NCBI GenBank assembly: GCA_963556145.1
Contig: OY744467.1
Location: 4,402,001-4,466,000 of the forward strand
Direction of reading: 5' to 3'
Origin: Hygrocybe punicea
Lineage: Eukaryota > Basidiomycota > Agaricomycetes > Agaricales > Hygrophoraceae
Length of the DNA: 64,000 nt
Shown here: piece after piece, positions 1-9,811 of the stretch
How positions within the stretch are numbered: the stretch's first letter is position 1
How the letters are laid out: each line of letters begins with the position of its first letter
Translations under genes and position numbers: made by a program
Notes under the pieces: model-generated
What the model saw: the letters and a program-made list of their open reading frames with translations, nothing else
The model's database searches: none
Told to the model about the DNA's origin: nothing

Positions 1-85
1 TAGCTGGGTGAACAAGCTGACACGTCTTTTATATACACGATATATTTTTTATATACAACGGGCTCGTTATTTATATATATATATT

Positions 86-1482
86 TTACAGGCGGCCGGT
101 CTCGTAATCCCGCTTCAACATCACCAACCTTGAGGTCGACCGTTCGAGATCGACGCGAAGCCGCTGGAACTCTTGACCGAAGTGGACGAGGTGACGGTTG
201 ACGTTGGTGCCCAGGGCTCCCAGCTCCTCCGTAAGGACCGCTAGCCGCGCCGACACTTGCTCGTAATTCTCCATCGTCAAAACGAACGGGTTCGCTGCCG
301 AGGCCGTCCTAAGCCTTTTCGTCGGCCGCTCTTCCTCCGACTCCTCCTCGTCTTCGTCATCGTCCTCGACCGACTCCACCTCCTCGACCCGCGGTTTGCT
401 CGTTGAGGCCCGGGCAGGCCTACTGCGGATGGGTTTTGTCGTGAACGACAGCGGCTTCCTCGTGCCGACCGCGACCTCTTTGCCCTTTCCGGTATCCACC
501 TTGCGCCGACCCCCGCCCGTCCGGTGTGTAGCGTTAGTACATCTCTTCTTCAGCCTCCGGCATCGTTCGCACACGTAGCCCGTGACGCCTCGACACGCCT
601 CTTGCGCCTTGACGCAGTTGGTGCAGGGTTGTAGGGGAAACGGCCCGGTGAACTGTTACCAGGATCAGTAACTAAAGAACATATGAACCGACACAAGAAC
701 TCACCGTCGTACCAGCCAAGTCTCCGGTCTCTACGCCCGGCGTATCTACGTCTTCTACATCGGCCGGTGTCTCTGGTGCCGGGTCGACGGGGCCTTCCTC
801 TGGCTCAACTGCGGCTTCGCCCTCCGGAATCGACTCAGTCCTTGGTTCACCCGCGACCGATGCGTTTGCTTCAGCTCGCCGTTCTTCGCTGAGCCGCCGC
901 CGATACGCGGCTCCATCCCTTTCAACCCGGTCCGCTTCTTGATGCCAGTGCTGCTCGTGTTGTTCTATTCTAAGCTGCTCCCGCCTTTCCTCTGCCGCCT
1001 TTCGCCTTTTCTCCGCCTCCGCTCGTGCGTTTGCCTCTGCCATCCGTCTGGCCTCCTCTTCCCGCGTAGCCGCTTCTTCATCCGCCTGCCGTCTGGCTTC
1101 TTCCTGTTCCTGCCTCTCCCGGTCCGCCGCTTCTTTCAGCCACTCTTCGACATTGTTGGCGTACGATTGGCGGTCGGCCCATAACGGTGGCATTACTGGC
1201 CTCGTACCACCAGCTCGGAGTTCCGCGACGATTCCATTGTAAGCACGCTGACGGGACGACATGAGCTATCTTAAGACACGCGTAGTCAATAAGGAAACTC
1301 ACCAGCGCCTTCTTGCGGCCGCTTAACCATTGTTGGGCCATCCCCTCGTTGCCGTCCACCATCGTTACGAGGTCGTCGCTATGAAACACGGTGACCGCGT
1401 TGACGGCCTCTTCGTAGTCCGCCCGGACATCGGGTTCGATGCTTTCGACGAAAGCGAGGAAGTTGTCGTAGACTTGGGACAT
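86..1482 (-). CDS. Antisense retroelement gene, putative Zn2Cys6-like protein (429 aa)
   Basis: This is a three-exon gene on the strand opposite to its host LTR element. Exons are 1303-1482, 705-1247 and 86-652, read right to left. The introns are 55 and 52 nt, begin GTGAGT, end CAG and lie in phase 0. The N-terminal 60 residues start MSQVYDNF. Exon 2 is an E/R/A-rich charged region, probably coiled coil. Exon 3 opens with six cysteines spaced C-X2-C-X6-C-X7-C-X2-C-X6-C (CTNC ... CERC ... KKRC), followed by an acidic stretch and a helical tail. The spacing fits the fungal Gal4-type Zn2Cys6 cluster, but here the cluster is internal rather than N-terminal. The gene at 19074-20542 has the same architecture and matching segments (RAYNG versus RNYRG; ASTSK in both). 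The frame is open throughout. Function is unknown; a DNA-binding or regulatory role is inference. Confidence 0.7.
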
Positions 1483-1652
1483 TGTGAACGTGTGATGGTG
1501 TAGAGGAAAGGTCGGATCAACAACGAGAAATTTTTATTTTTATTTACTTTGCCGTTGTTTGGCCGCTCACGTGATTGGCCACATTCGCGACCCGCATTCG
1601 GAGACCCCATATTCTCGACCACGGATGGTCTCTATTAGAAGACCCAAGGAGA

Positions 1653-2447
1653 TGTAGAGGGTCCTCGACCCTCTGAGGCCATAACATCGATATCTAGCGA
1701 ATCCGCTCGAACCCGACGTCTCTAGCAGTCTACGCTCGAACCCGACGTAACCCCACGCAACCCGATGCATACCGACTAGCACGGCCGCTCACGTACCTGG
1801 TCGGTCTATCTCATAAACTCACGGAACTTCAAATATCGAAGATAGATCTCATCGGACTGGGATCCCGACATCGGACTTGCCTTATTCACGCCTAGCGTCT
1901 CCCTTATGGGGATATAGTAAAGTATATTGCATCTTTTACGGTTTTTCATATCTTCCACCCATTTTCCCTGTCATCGTCGCCTCGCAACGCTCTTCCTACT
2001 TCCCCATTTTTATTCTCCTTTGTCTCCTCTCATCGGCCGAGGACTCTCGTCCGAATCTAGGTACACAAATTTGTAGTATAAAAACGGTGCCCAAGCGCCG
2101 TCTCAAAATAAGAAACCAGTTCCCCCATTTCCTCTCTCTGAGAATTAAGTCTCTCAGTAAATTCCATCGCACACATTGCTCGTTGGATTCCTCGACGCCC
2201 TCCCCGTCGTTCTACCGCCTTTATCTCTACGTTTCTCGTCACCCGACACCCGACCCGCCGTACCCGACATCGTCGGCTTCGTCGGCTTCGATCGGTCTCG
2301 ATAGATTTCAGTAGTTTACTCGGCAGCTTCTTACTTTTTATATCCTATTATCTTACTGAAGCTTGTTAGACTATTCCTAGTCACTTCTACGCTGACCTCT
2401 CAGGCTTAGGATCATTATTCCGCAGCCACCCCGACCTCGCCTTTACA
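1653..2447 (+). repeat. LTR family B (3' LTR of left-edge element)
   Basis: The LTR is 795 bp, begins TGTAGAGGG and ends CTTTACA. Its start can fold as a hairpin (AGAGGGTC / GACCCTCT). A TATA-like promoter (TATAAAAACGG) lies near 2079 and reads rightwards. It aligns with the other family B LTRs at 6271, 8248 (reverse), 12458 and 29358, and is closest to 8248 and 29358 through the shared GACCTCGCC-type 3' end. Confidence 0.85.
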
Positions 2448-2450
2448 CCG

Positions 2451-3178
2451 CGACTTGCGCGACTTACGCCGATCGACGCGCGCGTGACCACGACATCTTC
2501 GCTGTATCTTAACCGCGCGACCCGGTCTTAAAACGCTGACACACGACTGTTAAACACGTCCTACACGTTCGGACACCGAGTCCGATACCAGAAATGTAAT
2601 TCATCCGGTTTATCTTCGTCTTTTCGCCGACTTTCATGTGATATTCGCCGTTATTTCAAATCCTTCGCTATTCCGTTCCCGTTTCGTCGCTTTCATGCGA
2701 TATTTCACTGCATTTCTATTTCACTCATCCACCCTTTCCCCCTATCCCTTTAGAATATAAAAAGTGCCCTGTAGTAGAAAATATGCGAAGAAGAACCCAG
2801 TTCTCCCCTCTCCACTAGTTTGCGGCTTAAGTTTTAAAAGGATCTAGTCATTCTCACTCGAATCTGCATCTCTCCTCATCGCGTACTCTCCGCTATCGTG
2901 ACCTAAGTCGTAGCGCAGAACCTCCGTCTCGTCGCGTCATCACCGCGTATCGCGCTGTCATCTAGGACACCCAGCTAAGCCTTCCGATCCTTGTTTATCA
3001 CTGCATTGCGACATCGTGTTGTCTTGCGACTCTTCGCGTTTGTTTATTTTATCGCGCATATTATCGCGCACTATCGCGTTATTGTCGGGAGTGTCCCCAA
3101 GTCTCGTTCGCACCTTTGCGACGTTTTTCATCATTTATTATCTCTTTATCCGGGGTCATAGACGTGGAAACCGTATCA
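2451..3178 (+). repeat. LTR family C, plus orientation (left arm of inverted pair)
   Basis: This 728-bp repeat is the reverse complement of 4686-5419, with scattered substitutions. It ends CCGTATCA, and its first bases CGACTTGCG correspond to TGACTTGCG in the other copy. A TATA-like element (ATATAAAAAGTG, about 2756) reads rightwards. No primer-binding site follows it, unlike the right copy. An ordinary LTR element would have both LTRs in the same orientation; these two face each other. Confidence 0.75.
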
Positions 3179-3206
3179 ACGCTATACATCATTTGACCGA
3201 CATTGT

Positions 3207-4565
3207 TCATATTGGTTTGTTGCGTCGCACTAATTGACCGGGATTGCGACGATGCCATTCATTGATGTGCTCCTTCATAGAATTGCTGGGTAATTGGTGT
3301 GGGCAGAAAGCGCCAGAGGGTAGAACGATTTTCTTGTCGATATTTTCTCGGATGCGTCCAGCATTGATATATTCAATCACATGCAGGCAGTTCGGCCTAA
3401 AGTGACCGGGTAGGTTGCAGAAGTTGCAATTGCCATTTGCCGCTGTCTCGGACTGAGTCGTTCTTGTAGGGGGCGTATGAGAAGAGGTATGGGGGCATGG
3501 AGCAGGGTTTTTAGATGTGTGCGGGTCCATAATTTTATTTACCGCTTGGACCACAGTATCGACGATGAGTGTGATGTCGTCCCGTTTTATCGAAGAAGAC
3601 TCGGAAGAGGTCGCGGACGTTGGTTTACCTTCTCTAGGTGCGTTCGTGGGACTGGTACCATGAAGAACGAACTGCGCTGCCGCTTGAATTTCATATAGCG
3701 GATAGGGGTCATCGGGAAAGTGATCAGGTAGCTTCAGCTGTAGTCGCTGCATGACGCGCGTCCAGAGACACTTTTGAAACTCGCGAATGTACGCGCAACT
3801 TTGCTCAGCTTCGGAGATGCGATTCTTTTTACAGTGAAATTTTGTGATAGTGAGGAATGCGCAATGATAAGCGCCAAGCTCTATGATGTTTGCGATTCCC
3901 AACTGATGTTGTTTCTCGACGAGCTTCTCCATATCCGATACGGACCATTTCCTTTCGTCTTCCGAACCAGGATAAAGCTTATACACAGCCTTTGTGAACT
4001 CTTCATAAGTCGATGCCGGCAAGTACTCGTCGAGCGATTCCCAAAGTTTGGCGGTGTCTATGTCGAGATAGCGCAACGCATATCTCTTTTTGTCGACAGC
4101 GTTGGCTATTGCGCACGAATCGAATTGGGCCTCGAGCTCATCAAAGTATCAGCGAAGTTCGTGTGGGTGCTCCGGCGAGAAGCTGGGAGCGGTATTATGA
4201 CCACGAGCGGGCATTTGCGGTGGTGTCGCCATTGTTTGAGTTGCGGGTGGTGGTGTGGGTGGACGCGATGAGGTAGATGACAAGGAGGTGCTTGGTAGAA
4301 TAGGAATAGAAGAATCGAGAGTGGATGTGGATGGTAAGTTAGAAAGTGGACCAGAAGAGGGGTCGGAAGTGTGTCAAGATAAAGAACCGCTAGCTGGTGT
4401 GGGAGATTGTGGATTGTAATCACGTGGAGAATCGTGAAAATCAAGAGGCATGCGAGGTGAATGAGAACAAAATCGATGTGAGGTATCGTGTTCAGAATCG
4501 GAGGAACTTTTGGTGAGTTTGTTGAGATCGCTGTCGAAGTCAGGGGTATTTTGAGAGGTCGTCAC
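3207..4565 (-). pseudogene. Retroelement gag with zinc knuckle, two premature stops
   Basis: The reading frame runs leftwards from about 4565. It has a Ser/Pro-rich leader, then a gag-like domain (ELR-stop-YFDELE ... RYLDIDTAKLWESL ... LPDHFPDDPYP) that matches the gag at 17282-18994 (FFDEI, RYLDNDDYELWSTL, LPSHYHDDPYP). A retroviral-type CCHC zinc knuckle C-X2-C-X4-H-X4-C (CNFCNLPGHFRPNC) lies at about 3388-3429. Two in-frame TGA codons, at 4149-4151 and 4374-4376, break it. Both lie where CGA (Arg) would keep the frame, as expected from CpG deamination. No protease, reverse transcriptase or integrase follows. The right LTR C and its primer-binding site lie directly upstream, so this is the gag of element C. 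Confidence 0.75.
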
Positions 4566-4663
4566 ACATTGTTGCGCTTGACGCTGTACTGAGCTAAGAG
4601 TATGATAGCTATGATGCTTGAACTAGACGTGTTAGTTGAAGGAGTGGTTTAGATTTTAAGTCC

Positions 4664-4680
4664 CCTCGCGGTGGGCTCCA
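4664..4680 (-). other. Primer-binding site of element C
   Basis: On the minus strand, 5 nt after the end of LTR C, lies TGGAGCCCACCGCGAGG. It starts with TGG, as expected for pairing to a tRNA CCA end. The same site follows LTR B at 5676-5692 and, with one change, LTR A at 17101-17117. Confidence 0.7.
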
Positions 4681-4685
4681 GAAAA

Positions 4686-5419
4686 TGATACGGTTTCCAC
4701 ATCTATGACCTCGGATAAAGAGATAATCAAAGATGGAAACGTCGCAAAGGTGCGACGGGACTTGGGACACTCCCGACAATAACGTGATAATGCGCGATAA
4801 TATGTGTGATAATATGCGCGATCAAATAAACAAACGCGGAGAGTCGCGAGATAACGCGAGATCGCAATGCAGTGATAAACAAGAATCGGAAGGCTTAGCT
4901 GGGTGTCCTAGATGACAGCGCGATACGCAGCGATGACGCGACGAGATGAGGGTTCTACGCTACGACTTAGGTCGCGATAGCGGAGAGTGCGCAACAAGAA
5001 AAGACGCAGATTTGAGTAGGAATGACTGGATTTTTAAACTTAAGACACAAACTAGTGGGGAGGGGAGAACTGGGTTCTTGTTTTTTTATTTTCTACTACA
5101 GGACATTTTTTATATTCTAAAGGGATAGGGGGAAAGGGTGGATGAGTGAAATAGAAATGCAGCGAAATATCGCATGAAAGTGACGAAACGGGAACGGAAT
5201 AGCGAAGGATTTGAAATAACAGCGAATATCACATGAAAGTCGGTGAAAAGACGAAGATAAACCGGATGAATTACATTTCTGGTATCGGACTCGGTGTCCG
5301 AACGTATAGGACGTGTTTAACGGTCGTGTTTCAGCATATTGAGACCGGGCTGCGCTGTTAAGATACAGCGAAAATGTCACAGTCACGCATGCGTCAATTG
5401 GCGTAAGTCGCGCAAGTCA
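4686..5419 (-). repeat. LTR family C, minus orientation (5' LTR of the gag element)
   Basis: On the minus strand this 734-bp repeat starts TGACTTGCG (5419) and ends CCGTATCA (4686), giving TG...CA ends. A primer-binding site and gag follow in the same direction, so it is the 5' LTR of element C. It is an inverted copy of 2451-3178. The bases 5420-5529 beyond it match nothing else I recognise. Confidence 0.75.
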
Positions 5420-5529
5420 CGGGCGGTGCGCTGATGTTTCGCATGTACACGGGACGCGGAAGAGTTGTAGGGAAAGTAGAATTGGATCCTATGAGAGATT
5501 CCATGCCCAAAGGGAGAGACTGCGTATCA

Positions 5530-5692
5530 ACGGCGGCTTACATTTTTACTTCCATTTCCACTTTTTACTACTACTCCCGACACTGACTTATCCGCAGTCA
5601 CTTCTATGCTGACACCCCTAGGTTAGGATCATCATTATTATTGTTCCGAAGCCACCCTGAACCCGCATCTACATCTGGAGCCCACCGCGAGG
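5530..5692 (+). repeat. Truncated LTR family B end plus primer-binding site
   Basis: Only the last ~144 bp of a B LTR remain (to ATCTACA at 5673). They match 13190-13325 closely. After TC comes a primer-binding site, TGGAGCCCACCGCGAGG (5676-5692). This is the remnant of a 5' LTR, possibly paired with the 3' LTR at 12458. Confidence 0.7.
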
Positions 5693-6270
5693 ATAATTCA
5701 GTGTCAAGACCCATTCATTCCATAGCCCTTCATTTCCTTTTGTCATATCAAAACAAGCCTTGCCACAGCACTCTACACATCCCACACCCATTACCCGACC
5801 TCTTTACATTTGACACCCAACGCTCTGACATCTAATCTCCAACTATCGCACCATCATTAGCATTTGATTTTATTACTATCTTCTCTTCTTTTATGACCAC
5901 AACTGTCTAGTTTCACGTACAAACTTGAAACCGCTCTTGTGCCGCCTAACCCAATGGCCGCTTACCGCTTTAGGAAACTTGCACAGCCATGATCTAACAC
6001 CCTCCTTTGTCGACTCAACGACTCGAACTTTGTCACATCCACCATCCATGCTCATTTCACAACTCCAATGTACTTTGGAAACCAAGGCCCCACAGATTCC
6101 AGTCGAAAATCTGCGCCCGGAAAGCCCCAAAAATGGCCCCAACAACCACGACCAACAAACAACGCCACTCACATGTCACTCACGAAACACAGATGAAACA
6201 CAGACGAACAGAGCCATGAAGCAGAAGGAAAATGCCCACCATGCAACGGGTTTAGCCTGTGCACTCCCGG
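5693..6270 (+). mobile_element. Degenerate internal region of a family B element
   Basis: This lies between a B-type primer-binding site and a B LTR inserted at 6271. It is C-rich on the plus strand. No open frame resembles gag or pol. It is read as eroded element interior that continues after 7157. Confidence 0.45.
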
Positions 6271-7157
6271 TGTAGAGACTCAACATCCCTCTGAGTCCAT
6301 ATTGTCGATATATCACGAATCTGGATGAACCCGATGCCTCCAATCGACTTGCATTCGAACCCAACGTGACGTGACATGACGTGACGTGACCCCGACGTGA
6401 CGGATGTAACCCGACACATGCTGCTTTGTCACAGCCGCTTTTGGACCAAATCCGGCAGCCTCATAAGCCCTGGAGTTCCAATTATAGGAGATGGATCTTA
6501 TCGGACTAGATTCCCAACTTCGGACTTGCCCAATATATGCATCCCGTCATCCTTATGGAGATATGTATGAGATTTTAGATCTTTTTCTTGGATATTCATT
6601 TTCCCCTCCATTATCCTGTCACTGTCGCATTGCAACACCCCTCTTCTCATCCCCTTTCCAACTTTTCTTTGTAGTTTACCATCAGCTGAAATAGACATAT
6701 CTGAAAGTAGATTACTCACTCATGTACTATAAAAATGGTCCCCGATGACCATACAAAAAAAAGAGATACCCTTAGTCCCCATTTCCTTATAGTCAGAATC
6801 GTTTTTAATCCCTTCAAATGCTCATCCTCATAAACCCTTAGCTTTTCGTAGTTCACTTTGTTGTCTCTATCCTTGTTCCATTATTCGTTCATTGTTTCTG
6901 ACCTGACCCAACCCAACCCAACCCGCCATACCCAACATTGTCGGCATTGTTGGGTTCTTCGTTATTTATCCATTTTTAGTCCATTCATCGCCGGATTTGT
7001 CGTTATTTGTCCAGTTTTACACGGCGGCATTATATTTTACTTCCATTTCCTTTTCCTTTACTATTATCCCTGACACTGATTATCCACAGTCACTTTCATG
7101 CTGACACCCCTAGGTTAGGATCTAATCTTCCGAAGCCACCCCGAACCCGCATCTACA
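6271..7157 (+). repeat. LTR family B, probably solo
   Basis: This 887-bp LTR runs from TGTAGAGAC to ATCTACA, with a TATA-like box (CTATAAAAATGG, ~6729). It is flanked by CCGG on the left and CCAG on the right, an imperfect 4-bp target duplication. It lacks a primer-binding site downstream, so a solo LTR is the best reading. Its closest copy is at 12458-13325. Confidence 0.75.
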
Positions 7158-8247
7158 CCAGGTATGCCCATCCTCGCCTTTCCATGCAGAAAAACACATT
7201 GAAATGTGGTTTTTGACGCGTCCAACCATATCTGCCCCCATTTGGCCCCCATTTGGCCCACTGTTCATGTCTATGCCCTCAACATCATCCCAAGAAGTGA
7301 TACATGACATGGCCCCACCGTCTACGCCCATGCTGTCACCGGAAAGCCATGCCAATGTACAGCAAACCCCATTCTCGACCAGTCCCAGTGTGTCCACCCC
7401 CATTTCACCCCCATTTTGCCAGCCGTTTGCATCTATGTACTCGCAGTCAACCCAGATACAAGCCCTGACATGTATCCAGCATATGAACACGCACCATTCC
7501 CAGGAAAATGTGTCCATGCACACATCAATGTGCCCCTCCCGTTTCAGACCCGAATGAGCCCCTGTTTACATCTACAGACTTGCTGTCATCCCCATAGACG
7601 TGAACCATGATATGACCCCACCATCTGTGCCTGTGCCATCCCAAAAATGCCACCATTGTCACCTCTCCCATGTCACCACGCATCCTACACCCACAGACCA
7701 CATCCTATGTGTCCATATAGCCTCCCAGCACCCCACAGCGTCCTTCGCGAGACCTCACGAGCCATCTTCGCCGTTATCGATACCCCACGCCATGCCACAT
7801 CACCACACTTCGTGCCTCAGCCAATATGACATCTCCGGCTGCTCACGCCCTTGTTGGACATCCCCGTCGCCTCGCACCACTTCCTACAACCCCACAACCC
7901 CAGTTGCAAGCCCTCATTTGCCGTCCTCACCATTATTGAGCCTCCACGCATGTCCCACGTCAACCCATCTCATGCACCTGCCTATATGACATCCCCAGCC
8001 GCTCACGTTGGACCCATCCGCCGCCTCGTACAGCCTCCCAGAGTCCCACACTGTTGTTCACGAGCAAGTACAAGCCGTCCTCACCATTATTGAGCCTTTA
8101 ACGCCATGCCACGTCATCCCACCCATGCACCCACCAATACGACCTCCCCAGCCCCTCACGCATCTGTTGAACCACCTGCTGCCTTGTACCCGCGTTCCCA
8201 TACCCAGAACCAACAACCACCATGACCGTCAGTCTCTACACCCACGT
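7158..8247 (+). mobile_element. C-rich degenerate element interior
   Basis: This is strongly strand-biased, cytosine-rich sequence with many CCCC, CCAT and CAT runs. The open frames here are short and of low complexity (Pro/Ser/His) and resemble no family. It continues after the reverse LTR at 8248-9811, and is taken as decayed internal sequence of the B element flanked by 5530-5673 and 12458. Confidence 0.4.
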
Positions 8248-9811
8248 TGTAGTGGCGAGGTCGGGGTGGCTGCGGAATAAAGATCCTAACCTGGGGTGTC
8301 AGCGTAGAAGTGACTGGGAATAGTTCAGCAAGCTTCAAAGAAATGATAAGAAACTAAGAGTGAAAAGCCGCCACGTAGTACTACTGATAACTAACAAAAC
8401 CGGTCGAAGCTGACAATGTCGGGTATGGTGGGTTGGGTGTCAGGTGACGAGAGATGTAGAAATAAAGACGGTAGAATGATGGGGAGAGTGTCAAGGAAAC
8501 CAACGAGCAATATGTGCGATGGATTTTACTGAGAGACTGATTCTCAGAGAGAGGAAATGGGGGAACTGATTTCTTATTTTGACACGGCGCTTGGGCACCG
8601 TTTTTATACTACAGAAATCTCTATCTAGATTCAGATGAGAGTCCTCAGCCGATGAGAGAGAACAAAGAGAAATAGAAATGGGGAAATGAGAAGAGGGTTG
8701 TGATGTAGAGGCTCCAGATCGTGTGGATCCATTCCCTCTTCATATCCCACTCCGTTCCTGTCCATTCCCATTCCCGTATCATCGATTCCATTCGATTCTG
8801 CTCATTTCCTATCGATTCCACTCCGGATTCCACCTCCGGAATCGTTCCTACTCAAGATGCAATGTCCCTAACGACCCGGAATCAGTACGTATATAGTTAT
8901 ATATCATGTATCCTCATTTCCTGTCTCCTAGTACATAGCACCACTCCACCATTCCTCCACTCCACTCCCCCTATCATTTACAGCCTTCGCTTGTAGTACA
9001 TGGTTACTACAGCACAGGATCCCTCACAGTAGTATAAAAGTAGCACATTTATACTACAAACCATATAGAAAATACCGACACCCAGACATATAGAAATATA
9101 GACATATCTTATCGTCCCGCTGGAGAGGTCCCGAGGGACCTCTCAGGGTGCTCACGCCAGAATCGTGTGGAACAGAGTCGATGTCGAAGGATGAGACTGT
9201 CTACTACATCAGGACACCTACTGACTAAGGTCGATTGTGGGAACTGGGTCACGTGACAGCCCAGGCACATCTACTACACCGCTTCAGTTCCATTTCTCAG
9301 TCTTCTCTTCGATCATCTACATCCCCCTTCATCCTTTCCCCACACTCTCCCTCTGATTCCGGAACCCCTGGATTTAAGTTGGATTGACTAGACCTTTCTA
9401 AAAGAAACTAAATTCCTCTGATCACTTCTTAGCTGATCACCCCTTTCCGTAGATTCCCTTTCCAGGTCTACAACAGAACTCGCCATCACAGCAACGTGAC
9501 GGTGACAGGAAAATGGAGGGGAAAGTAAATATCCACGAAAACGATCTAAAGATTCATACCTATCTCCGAAAGGACAAAGGGATGCGTATATAAGGCAAGT
9601 CCGAAGTTGGGAATCGAGTCTGATGAGATCCATCTGTGATAATTGGGATTCCGTGAGTTTAGGAGGTGGACCGACCAGGTACGTGAGCGGCCGTGCTAGT
9701 CGGTATGCATCGGGTTACGTCGGGTTCGAGCGTGGATCGCTAGAGACGTCAGGTTCGAGCAGATTTGTGAGATATCGAGTTTATGGCCTCAGAGGGTCAA
9801 GGACCCTCTAC
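8248..9811 (-). repeat. LTR family B, reverse orientation, split by an A-type LTR
   Basis: The two parts are 8248-8703 and 9491-9811. Together they are the reverse complement of the LTR at 1653-2447: TGTAGTGGCGAGG on the left is its 3' end, and GGACCCTCTACA on the right is its 5' end. ACGT flanks both sides (8244-8247 and 9812-9815), a target duplication that supports a solo LTR. The A-type LTR at 8704-9490 is inserted within it. Confidence 0.8.
8704..9490 (+). repeat. LTR family A, divergent solo copy
   Basis: It runs from TGTAGAGGC to GCCATCACA and aligns with the A LTRs at 16480-17098 and 20880-21498 (shared CCGGAATC, AGTAGTATAAAAG, TTAGCTGATCACC). At about 787 bp it is longer than the 619-bp copies. 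The extra part (about 9100-9270) holds a perfect hairpin, GAGAGGTCCC / GGGACCTCTC. I could not find a clean target duplication around it. Confidence 0.7.

Larger units (their letters stand above)
1..2447 (+). mobile_element. LTR retroelement, family B, left part outside window
   Basis: This is the right-hand end of an LTR element. An antisense three-exon gene (86-1482, minus) is followed by a plus-oriented LTR at 1653-2447. The order matches the complete element at 16480-21498 (gag on plus, antisense gene on minus, 3' LTR on plus), so the LTR is read as the 3' LTR, with gag and the 5' LTR left of the window. A short inverted repeat (GACCA...TGGTC, about 1617-1631) precedes the LTR, as in the complete element. 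No pol sequence is visible in the part that is present. Confidence 0.75.

Noticed and set aside
2451..5419. Inverted arms considered as terminal repeats of a DNA transposon
   Set aside because: The right arm ends TG...CA and is followed by a primer-binding site and gag, so the arms are LTRs; no target duplication outside them was found.
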